From: an uncultured Eubacteriales bacterium
GTDB taxonomy: Bacteria; Bacillota; Clostridia; Peptostreptococcales; Anaerovoracaceae
Direction of reading: 5' to 3'
Length of the DNA stretch: 32,576 bases
Assembly (NCBI GenBank): GCA_900547295.1
Contig: URGK01000023.1
Span: 1 to 32,576, forward strand
Shown: piece by piece, positions 1 to 6,687 of the stretch
How positions within the stretch are numbered: position 1 is the stretch's first letter
Layout of the letters: every line of letters starts with the position of its first letter
Made by a program: the position numbers and the translations under genes
The notes under the pieces: model-generated
Told to the model about the DNA's origin: nothing
Database searches by the model: none
What the model saw: only the letters and a program-made list of their open reading frames with translations

Positions 1-91
1 CCTGTAAAGTTAGACCACCACTAACGTCCAACCACTAAAAGCGTTATAGCGCCAAATTCCGATTCTGAAAGGAGCTTCTACTCCCTGTTGA

Positions 92-2206
92 TTACAGTAA
101 TTCTTTTCTTGAAAGATTTATTCTGTCCTGACTGTCGATTTCGGTAACCTTTACCTTCACTATGTCTCCGATATTCATAACATCTTCGACCTTTTCGACT
201 CTTTCTTTTGCCATCTTGGAGATATGAAGCAGACCTTCCTTGCCCGGAAGTATCTCGATGAATGCTCCGAAGTTCATAATTCTTACAACCTTGCCTTCGT
301 ATACTTCACCGACTTCCACATCCTTTGTAAGAAGCTCGATTTCTCTCATACCTGCATTTGCGCTTTCCATATCAGGTGCCGCAATGTAGATAAGACCTGT
401 ATCATCAATATCAATCTTAACGCCTGTGTCAGCGATAATCCTGTTGATAGTCTTGCCTCCCGGTCCGATGACTGTTCTGATTTTGTCAGGGTCAATCTGC
501 ATTGATATAATTCTCGGTGCATATGGTGAAAGTTCAGGCTTAGGTGCAGGAATAACCTCAAGCATCTTGTTCATAATGAACATTCTGCCTTCCTTTGCCT
601 GTGCCAGCGCCTTTTCGAGAACTTCTCTTGAAAGACCGTGAACCTTGATATCCATCTGGATTGCTGTTACGCCGTCTGCCGTACCCGCAACCTTAAAGTC
701 CATATCTCCAAGGAAGTCTTCCATACCCTGTATGTCTGAGAGTATAGCCATTTTTGAGCTGCCGTCCTCTTCAACTCTCTCGATAAGTCCCATAGCGATA
801 CCTGCAACCGGCTTCTTGATAGGAACGCCTGCATCCATAAGCGCAAGGCACGAGCCGCAGGTTGAACCCATTGAAGTTGAGCCGTTTGATGAAAGAACCT
901 CGGATACGACTCTGATTGCATAAGGGAATTCTTCCTCTGTAGGAAGTACGGGAACTATAGCTCTTTCAGCCAGTGCTCCGTGCCCTATTTCTCTTCTGCC
1001 CGGACTCTTCATTCTTCCTGCTTCACCTACTGAATAAGGCGGGAAGTTGTAGTGGTGCATATATCTTTTTTCTTCTTCTTCGGTAATTCCGTCGATAGTC
1101 TGAGCTTCACCCAGTGCTCCCAGAGTAACTACTGAAAGCACCTGAGTCTGTCCTCTTGTAAACAGACCTGTACCGTGAGTTCTCGGCAGAATTCCTGTTT
1201 CACACCAGATAGGTCTGATTTCTGTATGTTTTCTGTTATCAGGTCTGATTTCATCATCAAGAATAAGGCTTCTTACCTGTTCCTTTGTGATGTTGTAAAG
1301 AACGTTTGCGATATCCTTTTCGTTTTCAGGATATGTTTCAGCAAAGTATTCTTTGGTTTCAACCTCTACAGCATCCATATTTTCAAGTCTTTCCATTTTG
1401 TCATAGGTCTGTATTGCAGTTCTCATCTTGCCTTCTGCATATTCTCTTACAGCCTGATCGATTTCTTCAGGAACCTTGTACAGATTTACAGCCATTTTAG
1501 GCTTACCTATCTCTGCGATTATTTCATCTATGAATACTATTATTTTTTTGATTTCCTCGTGAGCAAACATTATAGCGTCAAGAACTACATCTTCAGGTAC
1601 TTCCTGCGCGCCTGCCTCAACCATCATTATTGCTTCTTTTGTTCCGGAAACAACAAGGTGCAGAGTGCTTGCCTGTCTCTGTGCAAGTGTAGGGTTTACT
1701 ACAAATTCACCGTCTACCATTCCGATGAGAACTGATGCTGTAGGTCCCTCCCAAGGAATATCGGAAATTGCAAGCGCAACCGATGATCCTATCATGGCAA
1801 CTATCTCAGGTGAGCAGTCAGGGTCAACGCTCATTACTGTTGCAACAACCTGTACATCATTGAAAAATCCTTTAGGGAAAAGGGGTCTTAAAGGTCTGTC
1901 CATAAGTCTTGAGTTAAGAACTGCTCTTTCACTCGGTCTGCCCTCTCTTTTGATAAATCCTCCCGGAATTTTTCCTGCTGCGTACATTTTTTCTTCATAG
2001 TCACAGCTTAACGGGAAAAAGTCGATATCAGGTCTTGGTTCTTTTGAAGCGCACGCTGTAACATTTACAACTGTATCTCCGTATCTTACCATAACCTGTC
2101 CGTTTGCAAGTTCACATACTTTGCCGATTTCCATCTGCAGCAGTCTTCCGCCAACTGCAGTCTTGAAAGTTCTGTATGTCTGATTTCTTAATAATTGTTC
2201 TGCCAT
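92..2206 (-). CDS. pnp: Polyribonucleotide nucleotidyltransferase (PNPase)
   Basis: PNPase is a trimeric 3'-5' phosphorolytic exoribonuclease that degrades mRNA to nucleoside diphosphates. The 704-residue product has the full family architecture: two RNase PH-like domains joined by a helical linker, then a KH domain (around residues 555-615, with the GPGGK loop) and a C-terminal S1 domain (starting EVGEVYEGKVV, ending at the stop). The second PH core shows the phosphate-site region SSNGSTSMGSTCGSCLALMDAG. An in-frame TTG three codons upstream is only 3 bases from the GGAGG, so the ATG ending at 2206 is preferred, although its own spacing (12 bases) is long. The gene lies 164 bases downstream of rpsO, beyond a terminator, and ends the truB-ribF-rpsO-pnp series. 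No good terminator was seen in the 91 bases that follow. Confidence 0.97.
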   Translation of the reverse strand: MAEQLLRNQTYRTFKTAVGGRLLQMEIGKVCELANGQVMVRYGDTVVNVTACASKEPRPDIDFFPLSCDYEEKMYAAGKIPGGFIKREGRPSERAVLNSRLMDRPLRPLFPKGFFNDVQVVATVMSVDPDCSPEIVAMIGSSVALAISDIPWEGPTASVLIGMVDGEFVVNPTLAQRQASTLHLVVSGTKEAIMMVEAGAQEVPEDVVLDAIMFAHEEIKKIIVFIDEIIAEIGKPKMAVNLYKVPEEIDQAVREYAEGKMRTAIQTYDKMERLENMDAVEVETKEYFAETYPENEKDIANVLYNITKEQVRSLILDDEIRPDNRKHTEIRPIWCETGILPRTHGTGLFTRGQTQVLSVVTLGALGEAQTIDGITEEEEKRYMHHYNFPPYSVGEAGRMKSPGRREIGHGALAERAIVPVLPTEEEFPYAIRVVSEVLSSNGSTSMGSTCGSCLALMDAGVPIKKPVAGIAMGLIERVEEDGSSKMAILSDIQGMEDFLGDMDFKVAGTADGVTAIQMDIKVHGLSREVLEKALAQAKEGRMFIMNKMLEVIPAPKPELSPYAPRIISMQIDPDKIRTVIGPGGKTINRIIADTGVKIDIDDTGLIYIAAPDMESANAGMREIELLTKDVEVGEVYEGKVVRIMNFGAFIEILPGKEGLLHISKMAKERVEKVEDVMNIGDIVKVKVTEIDSQDRINLSRKELL

Positions 2207-2275
2207 AATTAACAACTACCTCCTGTTAATTTCTTTTTACCTCTTCTGGCATCTGATTTCTAAAATTAGCATATT

Positions 2276-2293
2276 GCAGCCATATATAGCTGC
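2276..2293 (-). repeat. Inverted repeat in the pnp leader
   Basis: GCAGC and GCTGC arms (2276-2280 and 2289-2293) flank an 8-base AT loop, about 70 bases upstream of the pnp start. PNPase genes in enteric bacteria are autoregulated through a leader hairpin; whether this short hairpin has such a role is only a guess. Confidence 0.3.
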
Positions 2294-2328
2294 TTGAATT
2301 CTCTTCTCTTTTTAATGAGAATATAAAA

Positions 2329-2354
2329 CAAAAACGGGGAATAACAGTCCCCCG
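2329..2354 (-). terminator. Rho-independent terminator after rpsO
   Basis: On the minus strand a CGGGGGA / TCCCCG stem (2348-2354 with 2335-2340) with a 7-base loop is followed by a T-rich tract (2329-2334, continuing TTTTGTTTT). It lies 17 bases past the rpsO stop and would end or attenuate transcription before pnp. Confidence 0.8.
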
Positions 2355-2370
2355 CTTAAATTTTCTCTAA

Positions 2371-2637
2371 TTACTTTCTTAATCCTAAACGAGCAATAAG
2401 AGTTCTGTATCTTTCAAGATCTTTTTCCTTGAGATAGTTAAGAAGGTTTCTTCTCTGACCTACCATCTTTAACAGACCTCTTCTTGAGTGATGGTCCTTT
2501 TTGTGAACCTTTAAGTGTTCGTTTAAATCGTTGATTCTGTAAGTTAATACTGCAATCTGAACTTCAGGGGAACCAGTGTCGCCTTCTTTTGTTGCGTATT
2601 CTTTCATAATCTGTGATTTCATTTCTTTAGTAATCAT
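2371..2637 (-). CDS. rpsO: 30S ribosomal protein S15
   Basis: The 88-residue product matches the normal S15 length. It shows the family hallmarks GDTGSPEVQIAVLT near the N-terminus, HKKDHHSRRGL in the middle (16S rRNA contact), and LLNYLKEKDLERY towards the end. S15 binds the central domain of 16S rRNA early in small-subunit assembly. The start follows AAGGAG with good spacing. It has its own promoter (2724-2752), an 80-base leader and its own terminator, so it can be transcribed separately from ribF upstream and pnp downstream. The rpsO-pnp pairing is a very common bacterial arrangement. Confidence 0.98.
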   Translation of the reverse strand: MITKEMKSQIMKEYATKEGDTGSPEVQIAVLTYRINDLNEHLKVHKKDHHSRRGLLKMVGQRRNLLNYLKEKDLERYRTLIARLGLRK

Positions 2638-2723
2638 AATAATTCTCCTTTTCTTTATTCGCCTTCAACTGAGTTTCCGTCGGAGTTCTCAAAAAACTAA
2701 GCCGAGGTATATTTCAACAATTC

Positions 2724-2752
2724 ATGATAGCACATTTCAGCGATTTTGTCCA
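2724..2752 (-). promoter_or_regulatory. Sigma-A-type promoter for rpsO
   Basis: Read on the minus strand: TGGACA (2747-2752), 17-base spacer, TATCAT (2724-2729). Predicted transcription starts near 2717, giving a leader of about 80 bases before rpsO. Confidence 0.6.
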
Positions 2753-2807
2753 GTATTAATATTTATTTTACCGGTATTTATTTCCATCGCTTTTTTATTT
2801 CTAACGT

Positions 2808-3737
2808 CTAGTCCTCTATTTTATGATACGCCTTTGCTTTTTCGCAGTCTTTCTTTATCTGACCGCTGAGCTCCTCAACGCTTTTGAACTTCCTCTCATC
2901 TCTGGTTTTCTTGATGAACTGCACCAGTATTTCCTTGCCGTAGAGCTCTTTGTTGAAATTGAATATATGGGTTTCCACATTCTTTTTGTATTCGCCTATT
3001 GTCGGCTTTACCCCCACGTTTGTAACAGACGGGTATTTAACTCCGTTATAGACGCAGTACGTTATATATACGCCGTTTGGAGGTGTTACCATACTCTCGT
3101 CTATAACAAGATTTGATGTAGGAAAGCCTATGGTTCTGCCCAGCTTGTTGCCTACCACAACCTCACCGCTTATTTCGTAATACTCACCCATATACTTGCG
3201 GCATTTATCCACCTGTCCTGTTTCTATGAGGCTGCGTATAAATGTACTGCTTACCAGATTGCCGCCTATTTCAAACGGCTCCATCATATTAAGCTCAAAG
3301 CCTTTTTCTCTGCCTATTTTTCTAAGCAGGTCTGGGTTTCCCTCAGCCTTGGCACCAAAGCTGTAGTTAAAGCCGCAGAAGGCATATTTCATACGGAATT
3401 TATCTACCAGCAGCTCCTCTATAAATTCTTCGGGCTTCATATTGCAGATATCCCATGTAAACTCTATATTAAAAAGATAATCTACGCCGAGGCTTTCGAT
3501 TATTCTTTCTTTCTCTCCGTTGTAGAGAATGTTTTTAACTACAGTGCGCCCTGCCAGCAGGTTTCTGGGGTGATTTGAAAATGTAAACACCGCGCTTTTT
3601 AGTCCCAGCTCCTGCGCTTTTTTGACTGCGCTTGTTATGAGGTATCTGTGACCCTTGTGCACTCCGTCGAAGTTGCCCAGCGCAACTACTGTAGGACTTA
3701 TTCCTTTGATTTCTTCCAAACTGTTGAATATTTTCAT
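2808..3737 (-). CDS. ribF: Bifunctional riboflavin kinase / FAD synthetase
   Basis: RibF converts riboflavin to FMN and then FMN to FAD. The 309-residue protein has both expected halves. The N-terminal adenylyltransferase domain starts with VVALGNFDGVHKGHRYLI (nucleotide-binding HxGH-type motif, residues 15-32). The C-terminal flavokinase domain contains GNKLGRTIGFPTSNL and PPNGVYITYCVYNGVKYP, then the conserved VETHIFNFNKELYG. The gene starts 6 bases after the truB stop, which indicates co-transcription. The truB-ribF-rpsO-pnp order is conserved in many bacteria, usually downstream of nusA-infB-rbfA, which are absent here. Confidence 0.96.
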   Translation of the reverse strand: MKIFNSLEEIKGISPTVVALGNFDGVHKGHRYLITSAVKKAQELGLKSAVFTFSNHPRNLLAGRTVVKNILYNGEKERIIESLGVDYLFNIEFTWDICNMKPEEFIEELLVDKFRMKYAFCGFNYSFGAKAEGNPDLLRKIGREKGFELNMMEPFEIGGNLVSSTFIRSLIETGQVDKCRKYMGEYYEISGEVVVGNKLGRTIGFPTSNLVIDESMVTPPNGVYITYCVYNGVKYPSVTNVGVKPTIGEYKKNVETHIFNFNKELYGKEILVQFIKKTRDERKFKSVEELSGQIKKDCEKAKAYHKIED

Positions 3738-3743
3738 TTACTG

Positions 3744-4700
3744 CTACCTCTGAAATATTTTATCCGGAACCAGCATCTTTTTTTCTTCATCATAGTATGC
3801 GGTCCCTAAAAAATTTCTGTTTTCTTTTTCATATATATTATACATCCTGCGATAGATATCTTTAACAGGTATATGAAATTTTTCCTCCGGATTTTCAAAT
3901 TCCGGGCGTTTCTCGATATCCACTCTGCGCAGTTCAAGCCAGCCGCCGTTTACAAACCATTTGGCACCATGTCTGTCTACCATACCCTGTCCGAAATGAA
4001 CAAGTGGGTAGTCTGCCGGATACAGCAGCTTCTCTATATCTTCAACTGACGCAGTTCTCAGGCTCTCAAGGTCAATTGCATCTTCCACCGAAAAAACGCC
4101 GCTTGCAAGTCTTTCAAGAGCGCACATTGCAGCTCCGCAGCCGAGATTAAGACCGACATCTTTGCATATCGATCTGATATATGTGCCCTTGGAGCACACA
4201 ACCGTAAAGGTTATTTCTCCTGCATCAAGATTTATTTCCTCGATTTCAAGCTCATCTATATATACATCTCTCGGTTTGATTTCAACCTCTTCGCCTGCTC
4301 TTGCATAGTCATAAAGTTTACGGCCTGCAACCTTGATAGCTGAGTATTTAGGCGGTATCTGACTTATATTCCCCTTAAATTCCTCAAAGGCCTTGTGAAT
4401 ATCATGCTCAGTAACCTGATCAAAACTGCTTTCTTTTAATACTTCTCCCCATATATCAAGAGTGTCTGTTTCAATGCCCAGCCTTAGGCTGCATCTGTAT
4501 TTCTTAAAATCAAGGTCCAGATATTCCATAATTCTTGTGGCAGGTCCAAAGCACACCGGAAGCACTCCCGTAGCCATAGGGTCCAGCGTCCCCGTATGCC
4601 CTATGCGCTTCTGTCCTGTAATTCGCCTCAGCAGCTTGACTGCATCGTGGCTTGTCCAGTCTGCGGGCTTGTTTATATTTAAAATTCCGTCTTTTATCAT
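3744..4700 (-). CDS. truB: tRNA pseudouridine(55) synthase
   Basis: TruB makes pseudouridine 55 in the T-loop of tRNAs. The 318-residue protein begins GILNINKPADWTSHDAV and contains the catalytic-aspartate motif HTGTLDPMATGVLPV (around residues 36-50), then IPPKYSAIKVAGRKLYDYAR and CSKGTYIRSICKDVG, all classic TruB signatures. A C-terminal tail of about 80 residues after the catalytic domain is compatible with the PUA-like extension found in Gram-positive TruB proteins. The start ATG follows GAGGATATAAT. It has a near-consensus promoter upstream and is the first gene of the truB-ribF unit. Confidence 0.97.
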   Translation of the reverse strand: MIKDGILNINKPADWTSHDAVKLLRRITGQKRIGHTGTLDPMATGVLPVCFGPATRIMEYLDLDFKKYRCSLRLGIETDTLDIWGEVLKESSFDQVTEHDIHKAFEEFKGNISQIPPKYSAIKVAGRKLYDYARAGEEVEIKPRDVYIDELEIEEINLDAGEITFTVVCSKGTYIRSICKDVGLNLGCGAAMCALERLASGVFSVEDAIDLESLRTASVEDIEKLLYPADYPLVHFGQGMVDRHGAKWFVNGGWLELRRVDIEKRPEFENPEEKFHIPVKDIYRRMYNIYEKENRNFLGTAYYDEEKKMLVPDKIFQR

Positions 4701-4731
4701 ATATTATATCCTCATTACTGCTGTCTTATCT

Positions 4732-4760
4732 ATTATACTAGCCGCCCCCTGCTAAATCAA
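4732..4760 (-). promoter_or_regulatory. Sigma-A promoter for truB-ribF
   Basis: Minus strand: TTGATT (4755-4760), 17-base GC-rich spacer, TATAAT (4732-4737), about 32 bases before the truB start. Confidence 0.7.
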
Positions 4761-4812
4761 TACTTATACATATCTTTGCAGGACTTGCAGAAATTAAAGC
4801 AACTTTAACCTG

Positions 4813-4841
4813 TTGCATTTGTGTATATTATAAGTTATACT
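4813..4841 (+). promoter_or_regulatory. Promoter of the coiled-coil gene
   Basis: TTGCAT (4813-4818), 17-base spacer, TATACT (4836-4841). The predicted transcription start (about 4848) falls inside the palindrome at 4839-4865. Upstream, TTAAAG and CTTTAA (4794-4799, 4803-4808) form a second small inverted repeat. Confidence 0.65.
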
Positions 4842-4865
4842 ATATATACTTAAAGTATATATAGT
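4839..4865. promoter_or_regulatory. 27-bp perfect palindrome, candidate operator
   Basis: Arms ACTATATATACTT (4839-4851) and AAGTATATATAGT (4853-4865) are exact reverse complements around a single central A. The palindrome overlaps the end of the -10 box and the predicted start site and ends 8 bases before the AAGGAGG of the next gene. The placement suits a repressor operator; the binding protein is unknown. It is AT-rich, so a structural role is also possible. Confidence 0.55.
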
Positions 4866-4887
4866 GATTCAAAAGGAGGTAACACAT

Positions 4888-5538
4888 ATGTCAAATCAGG
4901 ATTTAAACAAAGAGATCGTTAGCTTTATGCAGGAGATGCGTACAAACTTTTCGGAAGTAAAGGCTGAGCTCGGTGAGATAAAAACCGATGTTGCCGGACT
5001 CAAGACCGATGTTGCAGGGCTTAAGACTGACGTAGCCGGACTTAAAAATGATGTAACAGTTCTAAAAGCTGATGTAGCTGAACTTAAAAATGACATTGCA
5101 GTTCTAAAAGTCGATGTTTCCGAACTCAAAGAAGATGTGGCTGAACTCAAGGGCAAGGTTGACAAGCTTGAAGCTGACGTTGCCGGCAACAAGAAAGATA
5201 TCGCAAGTCTTTACGTGCTTAACGAAAAACTCAGCGACTCCCTTGAAGAGTTCAAGGCCTATACCTATCAGCAGTTTGAATATGTCAGACACGACATACA
5301 CCTTCTTACGGTTTCACACAATCAGCTGGCAGACAAGGTAAGACTCAACACAGAAGCTATTGATGATATGCTTATCGATATGCAGCTTATGCGCTCCGAA
5401 CACGAAAGCATCAAATACCAGATTAAAAAAACTCAGCGTGAAGCCTCAAGCAGAATTGCCGATGTATCACACTTCGCATATTCGCTTGATGAAAAAATAT
5501 CAATACTTGCCGATGAAATCAAGCCGGACAAGCACTGA
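4888..5538 (+). CDS. Heptad-repeat coiled-coil protein, function unknown
   Basis: The gene encodes 216 residues. The ATG at 4888 is chosen because AAAGGAGGT lies 8 bases upstream; an in-frame ATT-region start further upstream lacks a site. No family is recognised. Residues 34-89 are eight tandem seven-residue units of the form D-V-A-x-L-K-x, with hydrophobic residues at alternating three- and four-residue intervals, which is a textbook parallel coiled coil. The rest (KLEADVAGNKKDI onward) is also predicted helical and highly charged. There is no signal peptide or membrane segment, so a soluble, oligomeric cytoplasmic protein is likely. It stands alone, with its own promoter, palindrome and terminator, divergent from truB and ahead of aroF. 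Its function cannot be stated from sequence. Confidence 0.85.
   Translation: MSNQDLNKEIVSFMQEMRTNFSEVKAELGEIKTDVAGLKTDVAGLKTDVAGLKNDVTVLKADVAELKNDIAVLKVDVSELKEDVAELKGKVDKLEADVAGNKKDIASLYVLNEKLSDSLEEFKAYTYQQFEYVRHDIHLLTVSHNQLADKVRLNTEAIDDMLIDMQLMRSEHESIKYQIKKTQREASSRIADVSHFAYSLDEKISILADEIKPDKH
4987..5154 (+). repeat. Eight tandem 21-bp coding repeats
   Basis: Eight consecutive 21-base units start at 4987, 5008, 5029, 5050, 5071, 5092, 5113 and 5134, each encoding one coiled-coil heptad. The first three are the most alike (GATGTTGCCGGACTCAAGAC type); later ones have drifted, so copy-number change is most likely at the 5' end. Confidence 0.9.
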
Positions 5539-5563
5539 TACATACTTTAAAATCCTGTTTACA

Positions 5564-5603
5564 AACCGCCTCTGTGCCCTGCTGCCGGAGGCGGTTTTGT
5601 TAA
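5564..5603 (+). terminator. Rho-independent terminator of the coiled-coil gene
   Basis: AACCGCCTC (5564-5572) pairs with GAGGCGGTT (5588-5596), followed by TTGTT. It begins 26 bases after the stop codon. Confidence 0.8.
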
Positions 5604-5614
5604 GCCTCCATCTG

Positions 5615-5643
5615 TTTACAAATATCTGCCGCTATGTTAAAAT
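5615..5643 (+). promoter_or_regulatory. Sigma-A promoter for aroF-aroE
   Basis: TTTACA (5615-5620), 17-base spacer, TAAAAT (5638-5643), just after the preceding terminator and about 30 bases before the aroF start. Confidence 0.65.
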
Positions 5644-5673
5644 TTATATGATTTAACACGAATGGAGATAATA

Positions 5674-6669
5674 ATGCTTATTATTCTAAAGAAAAATTCA
5701 ACTCCGGAACAGACAGCAGATCTAATATCTCTGCTTGCCGGTAAAAATATATCTGCAAAGCAGACCGATAATATCCTTATTCTAAGCGGTGACACATGGG
5801 CTGCGGACACAAGTATAATCAGCTCTTTTGACATAGTTGAGAAAGTACAGAGAATAAGCAGTCCCTACAGACTCGCAGACAGAAGCGCGCACCCGGAAGA
5901 TACCGTCTTTTCAGTCGGCGGTGTTTCTATCGGAGGCGGCAGCTTTACGGTAATTGCAGGTCCCTGCACTATAGAGTCCGAAAAAATGCTTTCGGATATT
6001 GCAAATGAGGTTATACGAAGCGGCGCGCACATATTAAGAGGCGGCATATTCAAGCCACGTTCATCGCCTTATTCATTTCAGGGACTGGGCGAAGAAGCAG
6101 CGCGCTACCTTATAAACGAGAAGAAAAAACACAACGTGCCTGTCATAACAGAGATTATGGACCCGCGCCAGCTTCCGCTTCTTGCAGAGGCTGACATACT
6201 GCAGGTAGGCTCCCGCAATATGCAGAACTTTGAGCTTCTCAAAGAGCTTGGAGGCTCAGGCAAACCTGTTATGCTCAAAAGAGGCTACTCTGCAACACTT
6301 ACAGACCTGCTTATGAGCGCAGAATACATTATGTCTTGCGGCAACTCCCGCATAATACTTTGTGAGCGCGGAATCCGCACCTTTGAAACGGCATCAAGGA
6401 ACACTCTGGATATTTCGGCAGTACCGCTTCTAAAAGAAATGACACATCTGCCGGTATTCATCGACCCAAGCCACGCTACAGGCAAAAGAAGCCTTGTGAC
6501 ACCTATGAGCCTTGCAGCAGCAGCGGCAGGCGCAGACGGCATTATGGTTGAGGTTCACACAAATCCTCAGGAGGCCCTGTGCGACGGACCTCAGGCTCTG
6601 ACACCTGCGGATTTTAAAAATCTTATGAAATCACTTGAGAATATATTACCTTACAGATACAGATACTAA
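5674..6669 (+). CDS. aroF: 3-deoxy-7-phosphoheptulonate synthase (DAHP synthase, type I-beta)
   Basis: The enzyme condenses phosphoenolpyruvate with erythrose 4-phosphate, the first step of the shikimate pathway. The 331-residue protein has an N-terminal extension of about 85 residues resembling the regulatory ferredoxin-like domain of Bacillus/Thermotoga-type enzymes, then a TIM-barrel core. The core shows GPCTIESEK (metal-binding Cys), GGIFKPRSSPYSFQGLG, EIMDPRQ, QVGSRNMQN, KRGYSAT, CERGIRTFE, DPSHATGKR (metal His), MVEVH (metal Glu) and DGPQ. An ATG at 5662 is in frame, but its own ATGGAG provides the GGAG for the ATG at 5674, so 5674 is preferred. aroE follows 18 bases downstream; the two form an operon. 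The N-terminal domain in relatives mediates feedback inhibition. Confidence 0.95.
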   Translation: MLIILKKNSTPEQTADLISLLAGKNISAKQTDNILILSGDTWAADTSIISSFDIVEKVQRISSPYRLADRSAHPEDTVFSVGGVSIGGGSFTVIAGPCTIESEKMLSDIANEVIRSGAHILRGGIFKPRSSPYSFQGLGEEAARYLINEKKKHNVPVITEIMDPRQLPLLAEADILQVGSRNMQNFELLKELGGSGKPVMLKRGYSATLTDLLMSAEYIMSCGNSRIILCERGIRTFETASRNTLDISAVPLLKEMTHLPVFIDPSHATGKRSLVTPMSLAAAAAGADGIMVEVHTNPQEALCDGPQALTPADFKNLMKSLENILPYRYRY

Positions 6670-6687
6670 AGGCAGGGAGGAATTAAT

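Noticed and set aside
1..91. Terminator after pnp (GGAG/CTCC near 71-84)
   Set aside because: The stem is only four or five pairs and no T-run follows on the minus strand.
1175..1735. 186-residue open frame on the plus strand inside pnp
   Set aside because: Antisense to a strongly conserved gene, rich in Phe/Tyr/Cys, no ribosome binding site and no recognisable family.
2213..2215. TTG as the pnp start
   Set aside because: Only three bases from the GGAGG; the ATG three codons later begins the conserved protein.
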